A DNA stretch of 64,000 nt. It comes from an uncultured Alphaproteobacteria bacterium (lineage in GTDB: Bacteria > Pseudomonadota > Alphaproteobacteria > UBA6615). Made by a program: the position numbers and the translations under genes. Under the pieces are notes generated by a model. It was not told the DNA's origin. It did not search any database and was given only the letters and a program-made list of their open reading frames with translations. This document shows, in pieces, positions 54,677 to 63,130 of this stretch; within the stretch, counting starts at the first letter, position 1, and every line of letters starts with the position of its first letter. Location of the stretch: the NCBI GenBank assembly GCA_943787445.1, contig CALSML010000015.1:19973-83972 (forward strand), in the 5' to 3' direction.

Positions 54677-55852
54677 ATGAAAACCATCGAAGTGTCACAA
54701 GCTGAAATGGCCGCGCGAATTGCACGCTTCTCCGACCAGGAATCACAATCGGCGCTCTATGCCGAAGCGATCGGCATTCCCCGCGAAGCCTATGAAGTGA
54801 TGGCCGCCGAGACCTTGTATCTGATGATGGCCCCAACCGAGCAGGGGGGACCGATGGCACAAAACCCGGCCATAACCGGTGACAGCGGCATGAGCATCAT
54901 CATTGCGCGTTGCCCGCCCGGCGACAAACCCCTGCTCCATGCCCACCACTATACAATTGAATCCTTCATGTGCCTGACCGGGCGTTTTCGAATCCGCTGG
55001 GGCAGCCAGGCCGATCAGCACATTGATCTTGAGCCACACGACATGATCGCCGTGCCCCCCGGCGTGGATCGGCAATTCGAAAACATCAGTGACGACGAAG
55101 CCCTGCTGCTGGTGATCATCACCGGCAGCGGAAACGAGGATTTCGCCGATATTTCGATGCCCCCCGACGAGACAGATTTCGTACGCGAACGCTTCGGCCA
55201 AACGGTCATCGATCGCTACAATCGGGTCGGGGTCGCCTTTCGCAATCAGAACGGCGCCGTGGAGGGACCGCCCGTAACCGCCCCCATCGAAGTCAGCGCT
55301 GCAGATATGGAAACCCGGATCGCCCGGATCGACAAACTTCAGCCCTTATCGGCAACGTCAGATGATTCCATCGGTGTGTCTCGCGAGGTTCGTGAGCTGG
55401 TCGCTGCAAAAAACCTGTTTCTGCTGATGGCGCCAGACAATCAGGGTGGCCCCATGGCTCACAACGCCGCGATTTCGGGCCCGGAGAGCATCAGTGTTCT
55501 AGTCGCCGAATGCCCGCCGGGTGACAGGCCCCTGCTGCACACCCATCATCATACGGTCGAGAATTTCATGTGCCTGACCGGAGAGTTTCGGATTCGCTGG
55601 GGCGACGGAGGATGTGAGCATATCGATCTCAAGCCGTTCGACATGATTTCCGTTCCGCCGGGCGTGGATCGACAGTTCGAAAACATCTCCGATGCCGATG
55701 CCCGACTGCTCGTCGTTATCACCGGATCATCCCAGAGTGACTACAACGACATTTCGATGCCGCCAGATGTGACCGAATTGATCCGGTCCCGTTTCGGGCA
55801 AAGTGTTATTGATGCCTATGGGAATCGTGGCGTCACCTTCCGGGAAGAATAG
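54677..55852 (+). CDS. Tandem cupin protein with internal duplication
   Basis: A 391-residue protein built from two similar halves (about residues 1-195 and 205-391). Matched segments include HHYTIESFMCLTGRFRIRWG versus HHHTVENFMCLTGEFRIRWG, then VPPGVDRQFENIS in both, and DISMPPD in both. Each half carries a cupin barrel with a histidine cluster (LLHAHHYT; LLHTHHHT) that should bind a metal. The ATG 54677 has AAGGAGA 9 bp before it. Bicupins include dioxygenases such as gentisate dioxygenase, but the motifs here do not let me name one. Divergent from the cyclase gene. Confidence 0.85.
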   Translation: MKTIEVSQAEMAARIARFSDQESQSALYAEAIGIPREAYEVMAAETLYLMMAPTEQGGPMAQNPAITGDSGMSIIIARCPPGDKPLLHAHHYTIESFMCLTGRFRIRWGSQADQHIDLEPHDMIAVPPGVDRQFENISDDEALLLVIITGSGNEDFADISMPPDETDFVRERFGQTVIDRYNRVGVAFRNQNGAVEGPPVTAPIEVSAADMETRIARIDKLQPLSATSDDSIGVSREVRELVAAKNLFLLMAPDNQGGPMAHNAAISGPESISVLVAECPPGDRPLLHTHHHTVENFMCLTGEFRIRWGDGGCEHIDLKPFDMISVPPGVDRQFENISDADARLLVVITGSSQSDYNDISMPPDVTELIRSRFGQSVIDAYGNRGVTFREE

Positions 55853-56128
55853 GACCCGACAACAGGTATGCGCGTATAACACTGTTGCAAGCTTGTCAGC
55901 CCTGAAGGCGCAGAGAGATTGGCCATGGAAAACCTGAACGACTCCCGCAACGCGAGATCAAGGTCCTCAACACCACAGGCAAGCTCGATACGGACTGAGC
56001 TGATATGCTCTGTCTCAGGCACGCTTCAGCTTACTATCTGAGATAATTATCACGGAATGGATTAACATCAGCTCACTCGGACGATATTTAGTTTCTCAGT
56101 CCTCCATTTCACAATTCTGAGATCCCCC
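55853..56128. other. Intergenic region of 276 bp
   Basis: No convincing gene. A weak hairpin CAACAG...CTGTTG at about 55861-55888 might act as a terminator for the cupin gene. The right part (about 56030-56060, TATCTGAGATAATTATCACG) is AT-rich with a short palindromic core and may hold the promoter of the VOC gene. Neither is strong. Confidence 0.4.
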
Positions 56129-56611
56129 ATGGCGATTTCCCATCTCGAACATTTTCTCGTCGTCGCTCAGGACTACCCCGCGACCGTCCAGTGGTACATC
56201 GACAATCTGGGGTTCGAGGAAGGCCCCCATCCGGATTTCGGGGTTGAGGTGACATGGCTGTATCTTGGTGACCGTGACATCATTCACATCGTGCCGCCGC
56301 GCCCGAATGACGAGCCCCGCCCTGTCCCCGACCCGAACGCCACGCCCAAAGACATCGCCGAAGGCAGTCGTCCCATTCACCACCTCGCCTTTCGTGCAGC
56401 CAATCGCCTGGAGATGACGGAACGCCTGAAGAAAAACGGTGTAACCTATCTGGAACAGCAGGCCAGCAAGGAAGACCTGTATCAGGTGTTCGTGCGTGAC
56501 CCGAACGGCATAACCATCGAGCTCAACTTCCCCGCCGAGGAAGCCGCCGACATGGAAGGACTCGCGAAACTCGCATTGCGCCCGGACACCTGGGAAAAAG
56601 AAGAATCCTAG
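56129..56611 (+). CDS. VOC family protein (glyoxalase/extradiol dioxygenase-like)
   Basis: A 160-residue vicinal oxygen chelate protein with two beta-alpha-beta-beta-beta repeats. The first begins HLEHFLVVAQDYPATVQWYI, the second 'PIHHLAFRAANRLEMTERLK' and ends 'YQVFVRDPNGITIELNFP', the DPxG-I-E-L hallmark. Probable metal ligands are His7, His90 or His91 and the Glu of IELNF. The fold supports isomerases, glyoxalases and dioxygenases; the actual reaction cannot be read. It is convergent with the alpha/beta hydrolase gene, 8 bp apart. Confidence 0.88.
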   Translation: MAISHLEHFLVVAQDYPATVQWYIDNLGFEEGPHPDFGVEVTWLYLGDRDIIHIVPPRPNDEPRPVPDPNATPKDIAEGSRPIHHLAFRAANRLEMTERLKKNGVTYLEQQASKEDLYQVFVRDPNGITIELNFPAEEAADMEGLAKLALRPDTWEKEES

Positions 56612-56619
56612 TCGCGCGC

Positions 56620-57480
56620 CTAAGACAGGTTTTCACGGAAGAATTCAACCAGCGGGCCCAGCAATGCCGGGTCCGAGCGGTTGGCTTGCTCCACATGTGC
56701 AATTGACATTGAGCCACCCGCCTTGCGGTAGTTCTCCACGAAACGTTCGGGCTCATTGAGGTCGAGTGGGGATTCCGGGTCCCGATAGTCATGCACCGGG
56801 TCCGGCAATCCCTGGAACCAGATCGATGGACGAATGACCACATCCTGACCCCGTTCCAGCGCGAGCATCGGGTTGCCCTCTTCCATGTTTTCTTCTGTCC
56901 TCCAGAAGGAATCATGACGCTCCCGCAAATCACCAACCCAGGCCGGCGGATCACCGGCTGCAAGCAAACCCAGAACCCGACGATAACGGGAGAGAGGATT
57001 GATGACCGGCCACATCACACCCACACATTTCACGGATGCATCGACATCAGGCGCGCCATCTTCAAGCGGCAAAGCTGCGTATCTGGGGTCATCCGGACGC
57101 ATGGATGTAAGCATGGCAAGATGACCACCACTGGACTGTCCCAGAAGTGCAACCCGATCAGCGTCCAGCCGCAACTCTTCCGCATGGGCCTTGAGCCAGC
57201 GAATGGCATAGTTGATATCCTCGAGTGATGACGGATATCCAGCATCTGCCTGCCGAAAATCCAGTGCCGCCGAAGCCATGCCTGCCGCTGCAAACACCTC
57301 ACCACGTGTCGTGCATTCACTGGGATGGCCCTTGCACCAGCAGCCCCCGTGCAAATCCACAATCACCGGATACGGCCCTCCTGTTTCGGCGCGGATCAGC
57401 CGGACAATCATCGGTTTGTCATCGTGACGATAGATTTCAATGTCGTCGGTGACCAGCGCTGTTCCTTGCTTGTCAGCCAT
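56620..57480 (-). CDS. Alpha/beta hydrolase (carboxylesterase/HSL-like)
   Basis: A 286-residue serine hydrolase. The oxyanion segment is 'VDLHGGCWCKG' (HGG, with an unusual Cys-Trp-Cys), and the nucleophile elbow is GQSSGG. The start ATG at 57480 (MADKQGT) is chosen because the longer frame contains an unlikely leader. 'DIEIYRHDDKPMIVRLIRAE' precedes the first strand. Likely Asp is in 'DYRDPESP' or nearby and His in 'SIAHVEQA'. It probably cleaves a carboxyl ester or lactone. It may be part of the same catabolic unit as the VOC, cupin, cyclase and amidase genes. Confidence 0.85.
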   Translation of the reverse strand: MADKQGTALVTDDIEIYRHDDKPMIVRLIRAETGGPYPVIVDLHGGCWCKGHPSECTTRGEVFAAAGMASAALDFRQADAGYPSSLEDINYAIRWLKAHAEELRLDADRVALLGQSSGGHLAMLTSMRPDDPRYAALPLEDGAPDVDASVKCVGVMWPVINPLSRYRRVLGLLAAGDPPAWVGDLRERHDSFWRTEENMEEGNPMLALERGQDVVIRPSIWFQGLPDPVHDYRDPESPLDLNEPERFVENYRKAGGSMSIAHVEQANRSDPALLGPLVEFFRENLS

Positions 57481-57811
57481 GATGCGATTTCCCATTCGAT
57501 GCATATGGAGCCAATCGTAGCCGCGCGTGCCATGAGCAGGGAAGCCTTCCAAGTGGCTTTTGGAGACGGATTGCATCCGTAGACTGCTGCTTCTGTCGAA
57601 AACCGCTGCAATGTCAGAATAATGGCGGAGGACGGAGTCTCAGTGCTAACCCGTCTCCGAATTGCCAGTAGACGTGGGAACCAGACGAGAAATGCCGTCG
57701 TCCAGCCAACGATCCGGAAGCTAGGCGTTCCCAAAGCCACAGTCAGAAAGCATGCGGCGATCAACAAGCGCAATTCTTCGTCTGCTTTTCCGAACTCCAT
57801 TGCGAATAAAA
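57481..57811. other. Intergenic region of 331 bp
   Basis: I see no convincing gene. A minus-strand frame starting at 57800 has a hydrophobic N-terminal stretch (LRLLIAACFLTVALG) but runs into the hydrolase gene and has no recognisable family, so I treat it as chance or a degraded piece. Confidence 0.45.
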
Positions 57812-58308
57812 CTACCAGCCGCGCGTTCCAACACCTCCTTTGAAGGGACCGACGATCCGTGGCGTGATCCAGCCGCCGTAAAAATCACCATCCTGCGGCG
57901 CGACACGTTCTTCGCCCACCCAACACGCATCAACGCGTGAGGCATAGAAAGCCAAATAGTCACGAATTACCGCGAACGGCTTCGCCGGTGCCGGGTAACT
58001 CCACGCCGCCTGCTGTGATGTTATTCCGTTCACCGCGAGTGACCAGTAGGAAGCGACCCCCTTGAATTCGCAGAAGGACTGCCCCGGTGCTCGCTCAAGG
58101 AACTCCCGGCGAATATCGCATAGCGGGATATAATAGACGGGCGGATGACTGGTCTCGAGAACCCTGTACCCGTTTTCGGTTGCGGCAATTGTCTCGCCTG
58201 CAAAATCAACCCGAAGGCGATCCCCAACGCTTTCAACGCGGGGCGGCCTTGGATAGTTCCAGACCGATTCATGGCCGGCCCTAGCTCAATGCGCGACGTG
58301 GTTCTCAT
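57812..58308 (-). pseudogene. DUF427 domain protein with one-base frameshift
   Basis: From ATG 58308 the start reads MRTTSRIELGPAM, then needs one extra base between 58270 and 58271 (a missing C in the plus strand; ATGG to ATG) to continue as ESVWNYPRPPRVESVGDR. The rest follows to 'KGVASYWSLAVNGI', 'AAWSYPAPAKPFAVIRDYLA', FYASRVDACWVGEE and ends GPFKGGVGTRGW, all conserved in DUF427. The frame is otherwise clean over 160 residues. DUF427 proteins have no settled activity. It overlaps the DUF2256 gene by 23 bp. Confidence 0.85.
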
Positions 58309-58459
58309 GGTTCGTTTCCTTATTGCGGTTCCGGTTCCTGCGACACCGTTCAGAGCAAAACTTCACGACATCCCAACATTCCGCCCACCGTCGCCGCCAG
58401 GAAAAGGGGTGACCGCAAGTCGGGCAGACTTTGGTTCGTTGATCGCGTTTGTGTCCCAT
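58286..58459 (-). CDS. DUF2256 small zinc-ribbon-like protein
   Basis: A 57-residue protein from ATG 58459 that matches DUF2256 well: VCPTCGHPFSWRRRWAECWD, then 'VKFCSERCRRNRNRN'. The four cysteines (Cys12, Cys15, Cys35, Cys39) form a likely zinc knuckle, and the paired Trp and basic cluster are conserved. Function is unknown. DUF2256 genes often lie beside photolyase/cryptochrome genes in bacteria. The reading frame is intact and overlaps the start of DUF427. Confidence 0.88.
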   Translation of the reverse strand: MGHKRDQRTKVCPTCGHPFSWRRRWAECWDVVKFCSERCRRNRNRNKETNHENHVAH

Positions 58460-58493
58460 GCGTATGCGTTCTACCCCTCGGGCGCCTTAAAGT

Positions 58494-58954
58494 TCACAGA
58501 AAGGTGGCGCCAAGGAGCGATGCAATGACAAGAACCGTCAGAGGCCACGCAGCGATGGGTACCAAGCAGGCGCCTGATTCGATCTGGCAGCCCGGATATC
58601 CGCCAGGAGCACGAGCAGGAAAGTCCCAGCAAGAATCACGAACCCGGGTTCCCGGGACGCCAGAAGCGCCGTCCAAGCAACGAGTGAGGGCAGCACGCTG
58701 ACCGAAAGCCTTCGCAACAGGTTGCCGTTTTTCCGCGCCGCGTGCGCGCCTCCCGTCGCGAAGCCCCACTGAATGCCCCCGAGAAACGACAAGATGATCG
58801 CGCCATAGGCCGCAAGCGCATCAGAAGCCGTTCCGACCAGTTCAGGCGGTCCGATGAGAATGAGCGCGGCAAATGCAACAAAGGGGACAACGCCCAAGCC
58901 CCCCAGCCAAACCGCGGCCAACGGGACTGACCGGTCTTCGACGGTTAACAGCAA
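58494..58954 (-). pseudogene. DUF3429 membrane protein with frameshift near the C-terminus
   Basis: Most of the gene is one clean frame with four or five membrane helices: 'AAVWLGGLGVVPFVAFAALI', 'AYGAIILSFLGGIQWGFATG', 'RLSVSVLPSLVAWTALLA' and 'FVILAGTFLLVLLADI'. 'FLGGIQWG' is the DUF3429 signature. The frame then ends SLRGL too early. Adding one base near 58548 gives LRWPLTVLVIASLLGATFL, the normal last helix, ending at 58494. The start (TTG at 58954) is uncertain, because another indel may lie there. Role unknown; often found with DUF427/DUF2256 and photolyase genes. Confidence 0.8.
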
Positions 58955-58973
58955 AGCTTCATTCCCGGCTCGA

Positions 58974-60101
58974 CTATTGAGCCGCCGCGGCCGGCTCTGC
59001 CGCTGCGATCGCGGCGTTCACACGCGGCATGACCTCCTCGGCCATCAGTTGCAGTGACCGCTTGGTCAGCCCTTCATCCACCCAGTCCATGCCGGCATAG
59101 ACGAGCTCACCGAAGTCGCCCGTAATCTCTCGAAGGGCCAGAATCTGATCGACCACGTCATTCACCGTGCCGCAGATCACCAAATCGTCAATCACGCGGT
59201 CGAGGGTCACGGAATCATCGGGCTCGTCCCGGTCCTGCTTGAAGACCCCCTGCCTGTTACCGCGGATCATCTTTTTGAGAATCTGGGAGTAGTAGAAGCG
59301 GTAGGGGCTGTTCGCATCATCCTTGCCATAGGCCTTGGCCGTGGCATCATCGTCAGCAACGAAAATGGTCCGTGCGATCCGCCAGTCGGCCGGATCGGCG
59401 GCCTCGCCGGCATTGGCCTTGCCCTCGGCATAGTTCCCCCAGTGGGTCGCCGCCCATTTCGGCAGCAGGAAGTTGGCCGACAGCGGGTGAAAGTCGCGCT
59501 CGCCCATGGCGATCACGCCCTTGGAGAAGGGCGCGACGACGGTGCCGACGATCTCCGGGACGCGGCTGCTGGATATGTCTTCGGCATGATCCCGTATCCG
59601 ACATCGAGGTAGCGGGTCTCAGCCGTCGTCACCTTGAACCGGTTGTTCTCGAAATCGATGTCGTAGGGCGTCTCTCCCGCCCAGATCGCCAGGATCACGT
59701 CGATCGCCTCGGCGAAAATCTGGTTGCGGTCCTCGTCGAGCATGCCGAGCGCCTCCGCATCGGAGCGCAGCGCGCCGGCGCTGACCCCGAGGATGAACCG
59801 GCCGCGCGCCAGAGTTGTCGAACATGGCGGCGTGGGTCGCCACCAGCACCGGATGCATGTGCGACAGGTTCGTCGTCCCGGTCGCCAGCTTGATGTTCTC
59901 CGTCGCGTGAATCAGCGTCGCCTGGAACATCATCGAGTTGGTGATGGTCTCCGCGCTGTCAGTCAGATGCTCGCCCGACGAACGCGTCGTGAAAGCCCAA
60001 GCTTGTCGCACAGGATCATGGTCTCCCGGTCCTCCTGCAACGTGGTCGGATAGTCCCGGTGCAAGCGGGTGCACCGGCATCGTGAAATAGCCCAGACGCA
60101 T
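58974..60101 (-). pseudogene. LLM-class flavin-dependent oxidoreductase, several frameshifts
   Basis: Reading from ATG 60101 (MRLGYFTMPVHPL) the protein is recognisable over its whole length, about 375 residues. Pieces in alternating frames are 'HLTDSAETITNSMMFQATLI', 'NLSHMHPVLVATHAAMFDN', 'LDEDRNQIFAEAIDVILAIW', 'VTTAETRYLDVGYGIMPKTY' and an intact C-terminal part 'ANFLLPKWAATHWGNYAEGK'. Changes are needed near 60050, 59817 and 59575. The last 180 residues read without error. It is a second, different LLM protein from that at 44.1 kb. Likely sequence error. Confidence 0.82.
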
Positions 60102-60247
60102 TGTTTTCAGACCCCATCATAAAAAATCTCTATACGCGGGAAGCCGCTGCGTTCGGATCGCAAGGTTGACCCGGAATAAGGACGGGCTCTTATGTCGGCA
60201 ATGGCCAGCACACGTCCGGGCCGGTTTCCTGGTGCATACGCGGCACT

Positions 60248-60284
60248 CCGCCGGCGCGATGTCGTTGCAAGATCGCGCCGGCGG
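60248..60284. repeat. 13-bp perfect inverted repeat, possible terminator
   Basis: CCGCCGGCGCGAT and ATCGCGCCGGCGG flank an 11-nt loop. It starts 6 bp after the pseudoazurin stop on the minus strand. There is no T run on either side, so it is either a factor-dependent terminator, an RNA-stabilising hairpin or a protein-binding site. Confidence 0.6.
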
Positions 60285-60290
60285 CCGTGG

Positions 60291-60736
60291 CTAGGTCAGC
60301 GGCGCGAGCAGCGCCTCGATCCGCTTGTCGGCCTTGCCCGGATACTTCTTCGCCGCGATCGCGGACAGGTTTTCGGGCGTGTCTCCGACGATGACGATGC
60401 CCACCATCCCCTGGCCGTAATGCGGCGTGCACTTGTAGACATACGCACCGGGCGTCGAGAATCTGTAGGACACGTCCTTGCCGAGCGCCGAGCGGAAGGG
60501 CTTCACACCCTCCGGAATAGGCGCCGCGGACGAACTCCGCATTGTGCCCGCGGTCCGTCGCGACCCATGTCAACCGTGTCGCCCGGTTCGATCTGAACCA
60601 GCGCCGGGCTGCAGATGTTCCGTTCCTTCGACCCGGGGTCCTTGTTCAACATTTCGATCGATCGTGTCCGCCGCGTGCGCCGAAGCGGGCATCGACGAGG
60701 AAGAGGAACTGCCAAAACATAGCCAATTCGTCTCAT
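60291..60736 (-). pseudogene. Pseudoazurin-like blue copper protein, frameshifts
   Basis: Minus-strand pieces build a type 1 copper protein: start MRRIGYVLAVP near 60736, then 'IEMLNKDPGSKERN' and 'SPALVQIEPGDTV' in one frame, TWVATDRGHNAEFV in another (His ligand), and an intact last part from 'PIPEGVKPFRSALGKDVSYR' with YKCTPHYGQGMVG, giving the Cys, His and Met ligands. At least two or three indels are needed, one inside the signal peptide, which reads as an Arg-rich stretch. It would be a periplasmic electron carrier, for example for nitrite or nitrous oxide reduction, though no such genes are nearby. Confidence 0.8.
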
Positions 60737-60891
60737 GGAACTGTCTCCGTTTTCTGGGGTCGATTTTTGCACGCGGTACGCAGTCGAGCGGCCCACCGGA
60801 CGACGACAGATGGTCGCAGGCGACCCGACGACGGCTGATCCGGTACGTCGCGCATCGCGTAAAGAATTAAAAGCAGACCAGAGAGACGAGA

Positions 60892-61194
60892 ATGAAAGAC
60901 TGGTACCGCGTAATCATGAATTCAGACAGAAACCCTTTGAGCGATCTGCCGCGCGCCCAGCGCTTTCAGATCATGGTGGTCCTGGGCCTCATGTGGACGG
61001 CAATTTTCAGCGCCATAGCGGGTGTCTGGTTTCTCTACGAAGCGCTCGTAATTCTGCATATGCTGGCCGCAACGGGCGTGGTGCTGACCGGGGCGACATT
61101 CCGGGCCGCGCGGAACGCCCTATCCTTTCGCGACCAACCGCACGCCGACAACGGATGGGGCAGGCTCGCCGCCCATCGCGCGAGGACGTCATGA
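60892..61194 (+). CDS. Small two-helix membrane protein, unknown function
   Basis: A 100-residue protein with a polar start (MKDWYRVIMNSDRNPLSDLP), 'RAQRFQ' and then two membrane helices, 'IMVVLGLMWTAIFSAIAGVW' and 'LVILHMLAATGVVLTGATF'. The DRNP...LPRAQRFQ portion looks conserved in unnamed proteins that lie beside DCC1-like genes. The stop overlaps the DCC1-like start by 4 bp (ATGA), so they are coupled. An internal ATG at 60916 is an alternative start. Confidence 0.6.
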   Translation: MKDWYRVIMNSDRNPLSDLPRAQRFQIMVVLGLMWTAIFSAIAGVWFLYEALVILHMLAATGVVLTGATFRAARNALSFRDQPHADNGWGRLAAHRARTS

Positions 61195-61570
61195 CGGGTG
61201 AATGTATACCCCGCGTTTTCTTTGATGGCGCGTGTCCTCTCTGTGCACGTGAAATTGCCTTCTACCGGAAACATAAGGGGGCATCGGGCATCGCGTGGGT
61301 CGACGTCAGCCGGACGAGACGCGGCGGAACTTCCGGACGGTCTGTCCCGCGACGATGCCCTGGCGCGCTTCCACGTTCAGACCGCCAACGGTGAATCTGG
61401 TCGACGGCGCGGCCGCGTTCGCCCATCTTGTGGTCCGCGCTCCCGCGCTTCCGGCGCATGGGAAAAGTCGCCCGGGCTCCGACCGGTGCTCTGGATTCTC
61501 GAACGCCTCTACAACCTGTTCCTGCCCTTACGCCCCCACCTGCAGACGTTGGGTCGCGTCGCCGGCATAA
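61191..61570 (+). pseudogene. DCC1-like thiol-disulfide oxidoreductase, frameshifts
   Basis: The start, MTGECIPRVFFDGACPLCAREI with CPLC in the D-G-x-C-P-x-C motif, is the DCC (DUF393) family signature. After AWVDVSR the frame breaks. Remaining pieces are 'DAAELPDGLSRDDALARFHV', 'NLVDGAAAFAHL' and 'WSALPRFRRMGKVARAP', then 'LWILERLYNLFLPLRP' to the end. Three or more indels are needed. The family is predicted to work on disulfides. Gene order with the preceding membrane protein suggests a shared role. Confidence 0.75.
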
Positions 61571-61754
61571 GGACGTTCATTGCGAAACACGCCGAACATT
61601 TACGGCGAACCGGACCAGGAACGGGGAGCAGCTTTCATGTCCTTGTCACTACTCGACCTTTCGGCAGAATCCCGCCGAGGTGCGGCGCAAGGTTGGCGCG
61701 CCTCTCCTGTCGTCCTGCTGGCCCTTCTGCATGCCGAGCAGTGACACCCACGCA

Positions 61755-62282
61755 ATGAGCGACACGATGCTGATCGATGATTTTTCGAAACGATGGAGTT
61801 GGTCTCCCCGCTGGGCACCGTGTGGCGCGGCGTGAGCGACCAGAGTCATGGGTGGCGTCTCGGACGTGCGCGTCGAACACGGCGATGCCGACGGGCAGGT
61901 CCTTTCTCCGCCTGCGCGGCGACGTCCGCCTCGAGAACAACGGCGGGTTCGTCCAGGCCGCCCTTGACCTGGAAACACGCGTCCGGCGGTCTCCTCGACG
62001 CATCCGCGTATCGCGGCCTCCGCCTCACGGTTCGCGGCAATGATCAACAGTACTCGCTGCACCTCCGAACCCCCGACGCGACGCGGCCCTGGCAGTCCTA
62101 CCGGGCGCATTTCACCGCCGCCGCGCGCTGGCAGACATTCGATCTGCCGTTCGCGGCGTTCGCGCCGTACCGGCTCGATTCAGCCCCTCGATACGCAACG
62201 CCTCAAACGCATCGGGCTGGTGGCAATCGGGCGGGCGTTCTCAGCCGACCTGATGGTCGCAAGCATACGCCTCTACGAGTAG
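61755..62282 (+). pseudogene. CIA30-family protein, frameshifts
   Basis: Pieces reconstruct a CIA30 (NADH:ubiquinone oxidoreductase intermediate-associated protein 30) domain protein of about 175 residues. It starts MSDTMLIDDFSKR, then 'ELVSPLGTVWRGVSDQ' (the D-x-V-M-G-G-x-S motif is split by an indel), 'LRGDVRLENNGGFVQAALDL', 'SAYRGLRLTVRGNDQQYSLH', 'AARWQTFDLPFAAFAPYRLD' and 'RIGLVAIGRAFSADLMVASI' to the end. Four or more indels are needed. Bacterial CIA30 proteins are small beta-sandwich proteins of unknown role and often lie close to DCC1 and photolyase genes. Confidence 0.75.
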
Positions 62283-62535
62283 TTCGAATGAAGTTGCCCC
62301 AGCCGCCAAGAAGCCTGGGACTTTGACTCAAGAGATTTAACGTCTCCGCGGCGAAAGTTTGACGTACCACCAAAACGGCGCTAGGAGACTTTCGCGCCAT
62401 TGCGATGCCCACTGGCGCGCCAAGTTGTTCTTCGGTGGTTGCATCACGCGCTATCGCACTAACCCACGGAAGTGACGGACGAATTACGACGCGTCTGAGA
62501 AACGGAAAGTCGTGGGGTGTCTGCGGGAGGTAAAA
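62283..62535. other. Intergenic region of 253 bp before tRNA-Ser
   Basis: No gene is apparent. A pair CGAAAGT (about 62362) and ACTTTCG (about 62389) forms a weak inverted repeat. Nothing else stands out. Confidence 0.4.
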
Positions 62536-62626
62536 TGGCGGAGGGAGAGGGATTCGAACCCTCGAAACGGTCGCCCGTTTACCACGCTTTCCAAGCGTGC
62601 GCCTTCAGCCACTCGGCCACCCCTCC
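62536..62626 (-). tRNA. tRNA-Ser (GGA anticodon)
   Basis: The minus strand folds as a class II tRNA of 88 nt plus encoded CCA. The acceptor GGAGGG pairs with CCCTCC, followed by discriminator G and CCA at 62538-62536. The anticodon stem-loop is CACGC-TTGGAAA-GCGTG, giving GGA, and the T arm is GAGGGTTCGAATCCCTC. A long variable arm (GGTAAACGGGCGACCGTTTC region) marks tRNA-Ser. It reads UCC and UCU codons. Confidence 0.96.
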
Positions 62627-62734
62627 GGCGCGCAGTGTGAATAGCTGAACCGGTGGCGCATCCGCAACCGCTGGTGTTTTAACCAAATCGTGCATGGGAC
62701 TAAAGCTTGTGCCGATCACCGCGATTGCGGTTAA

Positions 62735-63121
62735 GTGGCGCAGGACACGCCGAAACCTGATAAACGCAAACGCGAGGCCGGCTGGCCCATGATTATTCTA
62801 CGGATATTTGGCTGGATTCTGGTGATCGCGGCCGTCGTGCCATCTTCGCGCGCGACATCCTCGCGTCCCTCGATGCCGGTTCGCCATGTCGCTCATGGCA
62901 GTCCGGCGGACTCTGGTTCCGATCTGCATCAGACGCAGCCTGCAGGTGGCCGAGCCCGCCATCGCACGCCACATCCCCGTGATCGGGCCATGGCTCTGGC
63001 ACCCGGTCATCTCCACGATCCTGACCTGGCCCGCCACTATGGCCGTGATCGGCGTGCCCGGGCATCCTGCTGGTCCGGCTGTGCGCGCCGGCGCCCCCGC
63101 AAGGACGGCATGTTCAGGTAG
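62735..63121 (+). pseudogene. Small membrane protein, frameshifts
   Basis: The start MAQDTPKPDKRKREAGWPMI is followed by a membrane helix 'ILRIFGWILVIAAVV'. The frame then changes: 'IFARDILASLDAG', then 'SLQVAEPAIARHIPVIGPWL' and WHPVISTILTWPATMAV in another frame, then the end 'RRRPRKDGMFR' in the first frame. A protein of about 125 residues with two membrane helices results. Such a protein is commonly found next to lepA in sphingomonad-like genomes, from memory. The role is unknown. Convergent with lepA, 9 bp apart. Confidence 0.6.
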
Positions 63122-63130
63122 GCTCGAAGC

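Noticed and set aside
57408..57800. Hydrophobic 130-codon frame on the minus strand upstream of the hydrolase
   Set aside because: It overlaps the hydrolase start in another frame and has no family similarity that I recognise. Only the first part looks membrane-like.
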